A stretch of DNA of 64,000 nt from Cotesia glomerata (lineage: Eukaryota > Arthropoda > Insecta > Hymenoptera > Braconidae): NCBI RefSeq assembly GCF_020080835.1, contig NC_058160.1:5955515-6019514 (forward strand), read 5' to 3'. The notes under the pieces were generated by a model. The model saw only the letters and a program-made list of their open reading frames with translations, did no database searches and was not told where the DNA came from. This document shows, piece by piece, positions 49,241-62,421 of the stretch (position 1 is its first letter; each line of letters starts with the position of its first letter). Both the position numbers and the translations under genes were made by a program.

Positions 49241-50748
49241 CAATATTATATCAATTCCTTCCACGTTTTGCATCAAATAAATAAATAATACTATTCGAGC
49301 AATCTATGTCTACCATAAAATATGTCAATAAGAAAATTTTAATTTCAATTTTATTATCAAATAAAACTTTCTCGAAAGTTAAACTTTACTGATTAATATT
49401 GTTCCATAATACAAACATTTATTTTTTAAAACATTTTGACTTTTCATTCTCAGACTTTATTTATTTTTAATATCAACGTTATAAGTTTTAGTTGTAAGTA
49501 ACAATCCATAATAAATGGACTTTTAAAATAAAATTTAATAAATAAATTAACAGTCGATAAAAGTGACACATGAGGAAAACTATAGTTTATAAACCCGCAT
49601 AAGTCCACCGGTAAAAACGTGAGCTAAAGCTAAAGGTGAATATGCGAATATGAAGGTATAGTAGAATTTACTATCAGCATAAGAGGGTGAAGGTAACTTG
49701 TAACTTGCGCCAGCAGGTAAAAAATTCTTTCAATAACTGCATTATTAAGTGAGCCGTATCATATTTTATATGCTCTTGTTTTCGCTGACCTTTTTTGTAC
49801 AAAAGTATATTTTTATATTTATGATTCATATCACACTGAAAATTATTTAAAATTACAGACTTTTTGACGACAATCATATTCATTTGGATGTTGAAAACTT
49901 TTGATTAGTAAGAATAAAAGAAGTGAGTCGAAATATGCATAACATGATAAATGCTGAAAGAAATGTTTAAACTTTCGATTCAATTTTAAGTTACTAATCG
50001 ATAAAATATTAAAATATAATAAAAAAAATCACGGTATGAAAAAAGGCTACGCCTATGAGACCTGCAAGGCTTCTCCGAGGGTTGCTATTAATCCATTTTA
50101 CCGTTAGAAGATTTAAACGGCTTCTTATGCAATTCTATACGGTGTATTTGGTTTGTAATGTTTTTAAACCTTCCTCGTGTGTACTATATTTTATTTTAGA
50201 AATGTTTTATCTGTAAATTTAAATATAAATAAAATAATACTATTATTTGATTTTGGGTGCCCGTATTTATTTAATTATTACTGATTAATACAAATTCTTT
50301 GATAGAACAAATGCCTATTATTGAATTTTTTGCTTTATTAGTTGGCTGTGTGAAAAATGGCTCTTTTTCATCATGATGAGTAAATTGCTACAGTGTTAAT
50401 ATTGAATACGTAATGAAGTAATCAGAAATTTTATTGTATAGAGCATTGGATTTGTAATTATTGACTTTTGATTAAAATTTTGTCGTAATCATAAAATCAA
50501 CTGAAATCTTTTCAATTTATTTCTACAAAAAAAATTCTTCTAATTTTTTTATACGTTTAGTATTTTACCTAGAACTTTATTTGAAATTTTCAAAATTCAT
50601 TTTTAGTGCATAAAATTTTCATCTCGGAATATAAATATTACAATAATAATAATTCAACTTTTACAAATATTTATCAATAAAATATTTACAATAATTGATA
50701 TGAAGCACTCTATAATTTTTTTACAATAACATTAATTTTTATATATAT

Positions 50749-50989
50749 GCACTGAAAAAAAATTAACTTAATTCAATAGAAAAATTCTTAAACTAAGAAA
50801 ATAATTTTGAAGAGAGTTTTCGTCTTGATTCAATAAGAAGTAATTTCAGTTGATTCAAGAATTTTTCGTCCTAATTCAAGACAATAGAACTTTTCAAAAT
50901 TATTTTCTATTCTTTAGTTAAGTTTGCAACTAAAACGTATTTTTTATTTTTTTAAACTCATAACGTGAATGCATTTCTCTTTCAGTGTA
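50749..50989. mobile_element. Diverged MITE of the CTTGAATCAAG family
   Basis: It starts GCACTGAAAAAAAATTAACT and ends CTCTTTCAGTGTA, with CTTGATTCAATAAG and TTGATTCAAGAA units between. The right third is eroded. Confidence 0.65.
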
Positions 50990-51718
50990 CATGCACTTGA
51001 TTGCAATAATTTTTCATTTATGTATAGTTAATGTTATAATTATAATTTTCGCTATTGTTGCATTGTTGTAACATCTGAATAATTTGCACATAATTTTCAT
51101 AATTGTGATTTAACTTTATAGCCATAACTTTTACACTTTCACACTTTAGCATGCTTTAAATACATTATAAAAAATGTATCTAGTTATAAATTTTTTGTTG
51201 AATGAATTTCACAGAATTATCAGCTTTTGTTTCTTTTAAAATTATAAAATAAAATTTTCTGTTAATTGCTATAAAATTTCATTATAAAAAAACGCTTAAA
51301 ACTACAACCAACGATTTGATTATTCACTCAAATATTTGTAAAAATTTAGACGGTTACATGTGCAAACTTTGATGAGAATAAATTAACTGAGGTTGCATGA
51401 AAACTAATTACAAATGTCACCTGCTATTTCATGTGAATAATACAGCGCAATTTAAATTTAACGCATTCTAGCGCGTCGGTAATTACAAAAACTATAAAAA
51501 ATTTGAGGTGTGGAAAATAGCCTTCGAAAATTCGCCGCACTCAACTCGATGTAAATTTACAATGAAATTTTCTCAGTATTAAATTCGTTATTTAATTTAA
51601 TATTATCAAAACGTGTTCAAACAAAAAAACATTCTTTGAAATTGTTTAAACAATTTCATCAATTTTCTAATTATTTTATCTACAATGCTTAAGATCAGTT
51701 TTCTCTAGAAATTTTCCT

Positions 51719-51843
51719 ACACGGTAAAAAATTTTGTGTTAAAAAATTTTAAGTAAAATATTTAACACGTTTTTTGTTGATTTAAGAGAATAAGTGTTAA
51801 ATATTTAACACAAAAATTTTTAATACAAAATTTTTTATTGTGT
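51719..51843. repeat. 125-bp inverted-repeat element
   Basis: It starts ACACGGTAAAAAATTTTGTG and ends with the inverse ACAAAATTTTTTATTGTGT. A matching end style is seen around 1615-1800. A short MITE by structure. Confidence 0.6.
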
Positions 51844-52384
51844 CTTTAAATTTGAATAATTCAAAACAATTAGACAAATATCATCCTTAAAATTTGATAC
51901 TTAATTGAAGACTAAAAACTTTTTATAAAACCAAACATATGTTAATTATAATAAAGTATATTTTCTAATTAGATGAAGACCAACATATTTCTTCAGAATA
52001 TCATAAAAGAAGAAATTTTTCATAATAAAAGAAGCCAATGGAACGAAAGTAGGCGTATTCTATCAAGTTATCATAAAAATAGGCAAGCCGTCTTATGTTT
52101 CTGTCTTATTTCATTGTACAATTGAGATATGAAATATGACATAAACTTAAGGTGGTTCCCTATATAATCATCCTGAAGCTATCCTGCCTCGTAAACTGGT
52201 TGCTGGAATAAGTTCTGGATTCAAAACTCCTGAAAACATTCCAAGGTAATAAGTTTTGGTTGGTAAATTTATCTTTATATCTTCATTGCATAATATAAGG
52301 TGAGATTTATTTTCAGTAGTGAAATTCAATGTCTAGTCAGGCATAGTTCAATTAAGAGTAAATAACAATGACAATATACATATA

Positions 52385-52406
52385 TAATAATAATAATAAT
52401 AATAAT
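52385..52406. repeat. (AAT)n microsatellite
   Basis: About seven AAT units, next to a GGTAA-rich purine tract (52408-52460) and a GC-richer island at about 52480-52640 with no recognised gene. Confidence 0.85.
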
Positions 52407-54051
52407 TAACAGGTAATAGCAGGTTAAAGGTAAAAGGTAATGGGTAGTAAGGATGGTAAATAAAAGAAATATAAAGACGAAGCCGACGCGGGGTGCTAAG
52501 CCGAATCCTGAAAAGTGTTGTAGAGCTTAGTCGGCTAACGTTACTTATACTGTACTCTGGCAGTCGGTGTAGGGGACACGAGGATATCAGGCATCTTTCT
52601 CGCAACTGCTCGCATTCCACCCCTATTAGATTCGATACTTATATCTATACTTAACGGGTCTATACCATTTTACCGCAACTGCACATAAAAATCTAAACTT
52701 TTTTTATTCTAACTCCATGATGCACTTTGCAAAATCTTGTTATTTTATTTAAAATATACGCCTGACATTATTTATAATTGACCTATTTATTAAATTTATT
52801 CGTCTTATTAATTCTCAATACTAATAATAATTTATTAGAAAATTTATTTTGACTGGTCACAACAAATTAATATGTATAATTTATTTTAATATTTGGTCTT
52901 AGAGTGCAGCTTTTTTCGACCATAAGTCATTATTATTTATCATTAATAATTACAATAATATTTAGTAATTTAATAACTGAATTTAAAATGTGTTTTTCTG
53001 CAATTACAATATTATAAAAATGAATTCTGTAATTAACTTTTTATTTTAATTAGATCTTTACCTTTCAATCAAAAAAGAAAAAAAATTTATCCTATATTCT
53101 GTTGCGTTTTCGGTGACGTAACTTTCAATAGGAGAAATTTTCTTAATTAATAATTAATAATCAATATTATGATTATTTCTTTCATTAAAATTAAATATAA
53201 TTAATACCATTAATTTCATATCATTTTGTGAATCTAAAGTAGAACTTTTTAGCATTATTAGCTGTACCAAAAATATTAATTTTTAGACAAGAAAATTTAG
53301 TGAAATAATTTTTAAACTTTATAAGACGAAAATCGTAATTTTTAGTTTGCATGAAAATTACTTACGCTAAAATAAATTAAAAATAGTTCATGACAATTAT
53401 GATAATTAATACAATTTGAATACTATTTTATTTAACATAGATTTCTTCGAACCTTTCGTTTTGCATATTCGGAACTAAGTACTTACAAATATAAAATAGG
53501 TCAAGTTAGTCTCAAGGAAACACTGCTAAATCCTATTACACCGCATAGAATCATAGTTATAATTGTCTGAATGTGTATAAGTATTTATAAGCATAATTAG
53601 TAAATTCTAAAACTAGATCTTGTTGTTGTTCTTCTAATAAATACGTCCTCACACTCTTAAGGATTCACATCATTCGTAACTCACCTCAATAATTAAATCA
53701 TTAATGTATAGAATGTACAAAATAACATTACACCAATTTCATTTTATAAACCTCATTAAACTACTTTTATAATTCTTAACCTACTTAATATACTTTATGC
53801 TATTTTGTTATCAAGCATTTGTCAATATTAAACTTTTCTTTTTTTTTTTTTTTATACATTACTATCCGCTAACTTTTTCTGAAAATTATTTCAAAAACTT
53901 AGTTCTTAATTATTTGAATTATTCAAGCTATAAAAAATTTTTCTTAAAGATTGCCTCTGGAGTGTTTTTAATAATAATTTAAACTTAAATTTAAATTTTG
54001 TAAATATATTAAAAAAAATTTAATCCTCTATAAAATGAGCCTAGAAATAAT

Positions 54052-54079
54052 AAAAAAAAAAAAAAAAAAAAAAAAAAAA
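54052..54079. repeat. 28-base poly(A) run
   Basis: A simple A-tract. No retroposed body is recognised to its left. Confidence 0.85.
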
Positions 54080-54483
54080 CATTAAGATAAGTTGAACAAA
54101 AAAAAAGGTCATACTTTTATTTAAACCTACAAAAAATTTTTTAATTCAATCCTCAATCTTTAAAAATGATAAAAAAAAAATAAAATCTGATGTATTCAGT
54201 AAATATTAAATAAATATAATTTTAATATGTAAAAAAAATATGTATGAATATATATTTAATTTATATTTGTGGCAAGTATTTATTTCGTTTATTTATTTAC
54301 AAGATTTATTAAAAATCTAAAAAACATCTTTGATTTATGTATGTAAAAGGGTAATGTCTGCGACTTGCATAACTTGTGTGCCCTTATTTCCAAAGATACA
54401 CGTGTTTTCTATGACTAATACTTTCAACCGATTGGCCGGTACTGTTAAAAGCTGTTGCGCAATTGGTCGATGGATTAAGTTAC

Positions 54484-54533
54484 CACGTGGGGTTGTAGTA
54501 TAAAACACGAGGTAAGGGATGAAACTACTTGCA
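54484..54533 (+). promoter_or_regulatory. Putative TATA promoter with E-box
   Basis: CACGTG (54484-54489) is followed by TATAAAA (54499-54505) and a CA initiator in TTGCAGTTC (A at 54533), 34 bases after the TATA start. Two inverted CCAAT boxes (GATTGGCC, CAATTGGTC) lie in the GC-richer block just upstream. The geometry is that of a real polymerase II promoter. No gene is seen directly downstream; it could serve the terminal exon at 56273 or a non-coding RNA. Confidence 0.45.
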
Positions 54534-55379
54534 GTTCTTTAAGAAACTTGTTAATGTTATGAGTGTTTTTTATTTTCTTCAGTATTCATTTTGTTTGTCA
54601 GTGCAGTGATTGTTTGAAACTTATTTTTCAATTAAATTATACATTTTTAATTAATTAAAATATCAAATATGAATAACTAGTGCATTTTGTCCTTCAATAG
54701 AATATTTTTAATAAAATCGGTAACTTGCGGATAAATAATAGCGGGAGTCCAAAAATAGTTTGGTTTTTAATAAATGAATAAAATATAAAAAAAAAAAAAA
54801 TATATTCGGAAGTAATTGTTTCTTTAAACATAATATTAACTAAATTGACAATTTCAAAAATTGTAATGCTTACACTATTTTCGGTATTATTACCGCGAGT
54901 GTAATTTTAAATTACTGATTAATTTGAACACTAAGTTAAAAAAAAATGTTAAAATTATATTGAATTATAAATTTCGAAACGAGGACAGTGTTTAAGAACT
55001 CGTATTACTTTCGCATTCTAAAATCGAACTCAATGAATTTTGTATTAATGCTTGAACTAGCCGGTCAATTCTATAGCACCTAAAGATGTTTATTCCCGGC
55101 GATTCACCTACTATACGGCTATAATACTAAATATTACACTGAATATGTTTGCTACTGTGACACCGATCTTATTTAATGCCTTATAGGTGGATATACTATA
55201 CCAGTATGTCAGATATCTTAACTAAAAATATAGTTTATTATTTTTTAATAAGTAACTCTAACTGAGTGACCTCAAATTTATTAATTCAATCATCAATGAT
55301 TAACTCTATTAACGTATGTTAATTAAATTAATTAATTAAAAGAGGTGTGAGATATATTGTATATAATTATCGATAAATG

Positions 55380-55630
55380 AAGATAAATTGGGCCTTAATG
55401 CAGCTGCTGGCCACTGCACAAGATTAGACATATGACTCTTGTGCGTGTGACAGCGGCTATGATGGGGCTTCTTTCATACAACAGCTTAATAATATATTCC
55501 AGTCAATATAAAGAAATTTACACGTATGTAATATACACTCGTATGTACTTTACAGTACTTGTGCTGGTAAAAAACGTATGAACAAAACTTTCATCAATAG
55601 TTACTGGATATAAAAGGGGGAAGACCTACG
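55380..55630. other. GC-richer patch
   Basis: A block including GCAGCTGCTGGCCACTGC stands out from AT-rich flanks, after a smaller patch at about 55055-55215. No gene is seen. Confidence 0.3.
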
Positions 55631-56272
55631 GGTTTACACGTCAAGTATCGAATTTAGAAACTTGATATTTTGATACTTGTATACATAATCAACTTAATTT
55701 TTATTTTTTAGGTATCATTAATTATTTATGTTTCGATTGGTATTATCGAGAGTGGATTGAAGAAACAATCTAAGTAACATATGAATAATTAAATTAATAT
55801 TTATGAAAAGAATTTGTAAAGAAAAAATTTTCTTTGGATGATCTCTTTCTTCTTTCTTTGTAATTGACTTACGAATTACTTATCATTTTTATAAGTATAA
55901 ACTTTTTAATTTTTATGATTAATATTTATGTATGTAAAATACCAATTGGCACATATTAAATAAAAACATATTTTTAAATATTAAAATTTAGTTTTTAAGG
56001 TTTTTATTTTCATTAAAAAGAATTATTGTTCATATTTTTTGAAAACTATTAACGAGCAGTAAAAATATTTTTAAGTTTTATTTGTAATTGCTTTAAAATA
56101 GAGTAAAAAAATGTTTTTAAATCATTTATTATATTGTTGATATTTAAATAATTTATTGCAATTATTATTGACTACTTTATTTTTTAGTTTAAAGCACAAT
56201 AATATTTTTATTGTTATGCTAATGAGTATGATTATATATTGCGATGAAATAATATCAATGTTTTTTGTACAG

Positions 56273-56409
56273 TCATAAAAAAAAATCTGCAACGAAGAGG
56301 TGATCCAAGAGAAGGAAAACTGATTGCGGACATCATTTACTGTCTGTCAAGATTATTCTCATTGAGATGTTACTTTACACCAGATATTGAGATTAATAAA
56401 ATCATGTAG
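56273..56409 (+). other. Putative 3'-terminal exon with short open frame
   Basis: A strong acceptor (TTTTTTGTACAG) is followed by an open frame of 45 codons ending in TAG at 56407-56409, and an AATAAA at 56506-56511. The frame needs one base from an upstream exon, and the exon ending at 41046 supplies exactly that (A + TC). The joined product would be 48 aa, containing NLQRRGDPREGKLIADIIYC. I recognise no family. The exon body is GC-richer than its flanks, as for coding DNA, but it may be the end of a non-coding RNA. Confidence 0.35.
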
Positions 56410-57087
56410 CTAATTGTTATTTTATTACTAGTAAAAAGTATAGATATTTGATTAAATTTACTTACAATTTTGTATAAATACACTGTAAAAAGGATTCATT
56501 AATATAATAAAGTTTATTAAATTACTTGAGTTAAAAGCTTAATAATAGGGTCTAATATCCTCAAGGTAAGTTAAAATTTTTTTAAATTAACTTTGAGCAG
56601 CAGTTTGATTGAAAAAATGTTTTCAAATAAATACAATTCATATAGTTTAACATCATTTTTATATTTAAATACCACTTCAATGAAACACTATTATACAAAA
56701 TAACTTTATATACATTCATTTAATATATAATTTATAATATCCTGCTTTAAAATTTAAAACACACCACACAAACAGATCATCAAGAGTCAATATAAAACAG
56801 ATACATTTTATCATTAAATTCAAACCTGTGCTTTAGTAGTAACTGAGATTGCTAGATTCTCACATTTTTAAAGTAAGAAAATATATTTGTGGATACGGAA
56901 TGTTTAAATTCAGTCGATATGCAATTCTTAGTTTTATTTTTAATAAATCCTTCGGAGATTCCTTGAAACGAGACTCTATGATGTCATATAATCACTTTAT
57001 TTTGATTACTGATCGATCGATCAATATTTGTACGCTTTTTAGTTATAATTGTAGCCAACAATTCATACTATCTCATTGTCAGTTTAA

Positions 57088-60000
57088 TTATGGACCTTTT
57101 ACTTCATCATTGTGCATTTTCATAGCAAAACATTGTATAGGTTTACAATCTCTACCGTCTCCAAAACAGAGCACTGTTTCTCCTTCATTTAAATCATGTT
57201 TAGCTATTCTCTCAGGTGATGAATACGTCATTCCACAGCTTTCTATTTCATTTCCTCCGTTTCCTGTAAAAGTAAAAAAAAAATTTTTAATTTTGATAAA
57301 AGTTTTTAATTCTTTATCTAGGTCAAAATTTATTTTTAATAATTTAATTATCGCTGATTCTTAAATGAACTTTAGTAAAAACATAAAATATTAAATCAAT
57401 TTTTTGAATGTCAAATAAATGGTGTAATCTATTTATAAAAATTATTTTTAATTTAAACTGAAAAAGTAAGTTTGCAGTTTTAACTTTAAAAAAATGTCAA
57501 TATATAGAAAAAAAAATATTAAAAAATTAAAGCATTACCTATACGTCGGCTGTTTGAACGTTTATGACAAATAACTGTCCTCAATAACATTAAAGCTTTG
57601 CCATCTATTAATTCTGGATCAACTCTTAAGCTTTGTTTCACATGATACACCGCACCAGTGTAATTTTTTTTTGCAAAAAGCAATGATCCATATAAATAAT
57701 TTGTTAATGGCTAAATAAAATTGAAAAAAAAATACAACACTTTATTAGATTTATTTTTTATTTAGGATAGTAAATTAATATAAAACTCGCAATGCTTAAT
57801 TTATTGAGTATTTATATTATATTATTATGCAACAAATTGATCACAAGATTTATGTATGTGGTTAGGCTTATTTATAACATGTAAATTTAAAGTATATAAT
57901 CGATTTTTTTTTTTTTCACTTTAATTTAATTAATAAGTTAGTGTAATTTTTTATATCAAAATATATATTATGAAAGAAAGTCGTTCTAAAGATCAGTCTA
58001 CAATTTAATCTGCAGTATATTTTTAACGCATATAAAAATCTTGATCTAAGGTGTAAGATAAACATGCAGGTTCTAAAAATTTATATGTATAATATAGTGT
58101 AGACGTAGATAGATTACCTCAATAGAGTTTATCCGAAGAGCTTCTTTGGTAGTTCTCAAAGCATCATCAATCAATCCAAATTTTTGGCTGATTGAAGCGA
58201 TACTTACTAAAGGTACATCTTTGAATCCATTTGGAACAGTATTTAAAGCAGATTGAAGGCAATCCAGAGCATTTCTGAATTTTCCGGCGACTCGCCAGTG
58301 CAAAGAAGCCAGCATAGACAAAACCCATGGCGCAGCAACTTCCTATTTAACAAATTCATTATAATTTAGTCATTTTCTGCATCAAATTAATACTCTTATT
58401 AGATAAATTTATACGTCACTGATTTTGTAGCAGTCAAAATTCTTTGTCCGATTTCAGCTAATTCTGAATTTTTAGCCAAGCTTGTTAAAAATGATGTCAA
58501 ACTGCTTTCAGGAGAACTAATTCCCATAGTTGCTTTTAACAATAACGGAGAAATAAATTTTGAGTCAAAAGAATTTGGTGTCTGACAAATCGGTGGATAC
58601 CAGGGTAATGCATGCTCTTTGCCTGAATCCATTCCAATCAATTCATTAACAAAAATATTAACTCTGAGAAAAAAAAATTTTTAAGTAAATAAAATTATCG
58701 TTAGTAATTTTTTTTTCCTTGATAATCATGTAATACCTACATGTAGCCTTTGTTCTCTGGTGATAAATAAATAGGTATGTATTGTTTGGTGTCAATAAGT
58801 AGCGATGGTTTTTCACACTCGCTCTGATCTGGCCAATTTTTGTTTTCAAACTCTCGATTACTTTTCTTTATTTCAAAATTATAGTACTTTGGTTTACTAG
58901 TCGGTTCCATAAAAACTGTAAAGAATTCCGTACTCCGGTCATTAGAATTTTTTGGTATTGGACTAAAGTGCTCATTTTTAGCTAATTAAAAATTGAAATA
59001 ATAATAATGAATTAATCTAATAAAATAATAAACATAAAAATTCTAATATTTGCTTAAAGATAAAAATTTTAATAACTTACAAGGTAGAACTTTGGCTGTT
59101 GACATTCTGTCGTTAATTTTTTCAACTTGATTCTCAACATTTTTTAATTGCTGCAAACTAACGCCAATATCAACAAGAAGATTATGGGCAAACATTTGAT
59201 TGTCATTAGCAACTTGACATGATAGCATTGCATCGTCGCCGTCACGTTGCATACAAGATTGTCCTCTATTTGATAAAATAGGCCCCAAACGATGAGCACG
59301 AAATGCCGCAAAAGGCGTTTTCATTCGCTCACACAATATTTTTTCTTCAAGCTTTAACCATTCTGTATAATCTTTTTGTTGTGCGTGTAACTCCGTCACT
59401 ATATCATCCAATCTCCTAAATAACAAATAAAACCCATGTGCTTTTCCAATCAACTTGTAACTATTGATAGAAAAAAATTTGAAAAAAAAAAAAACGGGTG
59501 TATTTACTTGTGTAAAGCAGTGAGAGCTTCAGTTAAACTTTGACAGCATAATATAACAAATTTAGCTTGCTTTGCCTGTTCCATTGAAGGCGTAAGCCTC
59601 AAAGAATTGTCATAGCACGCTAATGATCGATTGTAATCACCTAAAATTGCATAAACATGCCCTAAAGCAAGATGTTGATGACTTTGTGTTGGCGCATAAT
59701 CTATTGCCGCATGGAGAACAATGGCTGCTTCTGCTGAATATTTAGCAGCATGTAAAATTCCGCCCGTTGTTAATAATGGTATGTCACGATATTGCCTTTA
59801 AAATTATTTATTCATTACTTTACTTTCAATATATTATTAAAATTTATTTTTCTTTATAGTTATATAATAAAAAGCTTTTTATCTACCTAGGAGCTGTAAC
59901 GATAGCCCGCCTAGCACATTCAAGAGCATTAAAAGCATCTCCTTTTACTCGCCAATAAATAGCAGCAAGATTTAAATGCAACCATGAAGTGCTGTTTCTT

Positions 60001-61538
60001 TTCAATCCATGCGCTATTTGATGACCGAATTTATTTAAATCCGTTCCTGGTGGTAAATACTTTATCAAGCCTTTTTCTTGGTGCTGCGATAAATTTTTCC
60101 TATTGCGCATTGCCTGTTTTTTAGAAATATAAAATTATTGATTATACAGTTAATGTAAATTTTTTATCAATTTACTTACACTGAGATGTTCAAAAGTGTA
60201 CATGCTAAAATCTAAAGGAAAAGTTTTTTTGCAATCTGGAATAGCTCGTTTGCCATCATCTGGTATTCCGTCGAGTAAATAATCTTTTTGTCTGTAAAAA
60301 GTAAATATATTTAAGACAAACTATGTAATGCACCAAATAATGATGAACTCGGTAACGGTCGCTTATTTATCAAGACAAAATTTCTTAGGTCATAATTTCT
60401 CAGTAATAAATTATCAGGTAAATATTTATCAACATCATAATTAATTTTTACCAAAATTAATCCGACAACAATTTCTCATAAAAAATTTCTCATGCAAAAA
60501 TTAACAACGGGGTAATTAACTCGGTAATTTTGTTCTTGCAACCAAAATTTTATACCTCTATTAGATATCAAATTGTTTTTTAAAATTATAATAAATTTTG
60601 AACTAATTGTTTTTTCGTACAAATGGAAGATTCTCTAAAATGGAGTTAGACAATTTGCTAATTAGAACGTCGTTATAAATTATACAACTTACGTTACACC
60701 CTTTCGGTAGCTACCATCAGTAGCGACACTAGCATAAAAATCAAAATCCTCCAATAATTTCCGATTAGATATACATTCTGGATTCGACGATTGCAACCAA
60801 GACTCCAAATCTCCGATGGAATTGAGAACAGCTATTTGACTATCAAGAACCATTTTTCTTGCCATTATTTTTTTGTGCAGTGATTGAACAATGTTCATTC
60901 GTTTTTCTTGTTCAAGAAGTGCAGGAAGATCATTCGGTCGTTTCATTTGAAATGCCGAGTCCAACTATAAAAGATAATATCAATTTAAGTAATCATCAGA
61001 AATATTGAAATAATATCAGAGTATTAGATGAATAAAATAAGCGGGATCTCATCCATTATCAATGAAATTCAAGTATAGCAATTCAAATCCGATTTTATCA
61101 CATATAAATTATTTAAACCAATTGATGAAATCCTTAAGCCAATCTGATTAAAGTTTTATCATCAATTTTACGGCAATTTAATATTAAATGATATATGTGA
61201 GATGTTGTTATGATAAATGTATCAAACATAAAATCTCTATCAACTAGTGCTACATAAAGTTTACATTTTTCTACATGTAATTAGTCATATCTTATCAGGT
61301 CTTTAATGTGTTGTCAGAAGCAATTTATCATTTTTCGGCTAATCAAAAATAAAGCATTAAATTAAATTTTTTGTTTTATAATTCTCACTGTCAAAAATAA
61401 TTATAAAAAATAACATTATTATACCTGTGGTTGGATTTTTCCATTTTCAGTGACAACCCAGTGAGTCGTACCAGATATACCAATAATTGCTTGAAATAAC
61501 ATAAAAAAAATTCTGAACGATTTTAATTTGACCATCAT
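57088..61538 (-). CDS. TTC17: TTC17, tetratricopeptide repeat protein 17
   Basis: Homologue of TTC17, which in vertebrates works with CATIP in actin polymerisation and cilium formation. Minus-strand coding exons are 61538-61425, 60964-60693, 60291-60180, 60113-59887, 59795-59508, 59415-59081, 58981-58741, 58663-58420, 58342-58118, 57710-57539 and 57263-57088, giving 801 aa. A signal-like hydrophobic stretch (about 8-23) precedes the family hallmark THWVVTENGKIQPQ. TPR-type helices are seen at about 185-240 (WLHLNLAAIYWRVKGD), 250-320 (HLALGHVYAILGDYNRSL) and 615-725 (MLASLHWRVAGKFRNALDC, LYGSLLFAKKNYTGAV). The middle (about 340-600) is a non-repeat region. The C-terminal exon is Cys-containing. 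The human protein is longer (over 1100 aa as I recall), so this one is short. Exon 8 must use the donor GTGACG at 58419; the GTATAA five bases on would break the frame. Confidence 0.92.
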
Positions 61539-61936
61539 AATTTCACTTTTCTTTATTTCAATAAAATAAGTTTTTCTAAAACAATAATACTGATTATTAT
61601 TATTATTATTTTACATCAATAATTTGGTATCTTTTTTCCAGTGAATTAAACCTAAATTTCATTCTATGTTTTCACTGATTTCTTATTAATTCGTCTCATT
61701 TTCATAAATTGCGAAACTTTGCTAAGACGTAAAGTCGCGCGAAAACAAATAATTTGATCAGGACTACTGAACTATTTTATTTTATTCAAGTGTTGAGACG
61801 AACAACTGTATAGTTCGATATTTGAGGTTACTACACGTACATAAATATACGCTTTTCTATCTTTTACTCTCTTCAATTTCAACAGTGTCTCGAGAGCGAG
61901 ATAACTATACTTTTATCTTTTACCTGTTTCTTTTTC

Positions 61937-62010
61937 ATTGGCTGTTACGTAACCAATGGAACTATTCTGTAACAGACCACGTGGGAACATTTGGCCATCA
62001 GATTGGCCAT
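61937..62010 (-). promoter_or_regulatory. Putative TTC17 promoter: CCAAT pair and E-box
   Basis: CATTGG (from 61936) and CCAATG (61953-61958) form an inverted CCAAT pair. A CACGTG E-box lies at 61978-61983, and two more ATTGGCC/TTGGCCA motifs follow to about 62010. The block is about 400 bases upstream of the TTC17 start codon and is the only GC-richer sequence there. This is NF-Y/USF promoter style. Confidence 0.45.
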
Positions 62011-62421
62011 TTAAAAAAAGTGCGCTTTTAAAAGACATTTAGTTTCAATTTAATTATCAAAATTTATAATAATAAATGTAAAAAAATTTTTTCAAATCTA
62101 ATTTATACTTATCGTGACTTTAAATTAATATATTTAAAAAATACAATAATTTTTACTACATTTAAAAATTAAAAATTACAAATAATTTCCTCTAAGAATA
62201 TTAAATTATAGAGAAAAATTTTTATGAAAACTTGTGACACATTTAATATTTATTATTTCATAGCGCTTGGGGGTAATCGTCGGTGTCTACCTGTTAAACC
62301 GGTATGATTCATAAAAATTGATAAGAAAATGATAAAATATGATTCAATCGTTGAAAAATGAACTTGTTTTTCAATTATTAAAAATTTGAAATTTAAAGTA
62401 AATAGTGATTTTTCACTATTG

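Noticed and set aside
56849..57364. Plus-strand open frame of 171 codons
   Set aside because: It lies antisense to the last TTC17 exon and its intron; the opposite strand has the conserved protein and proper splice sites.
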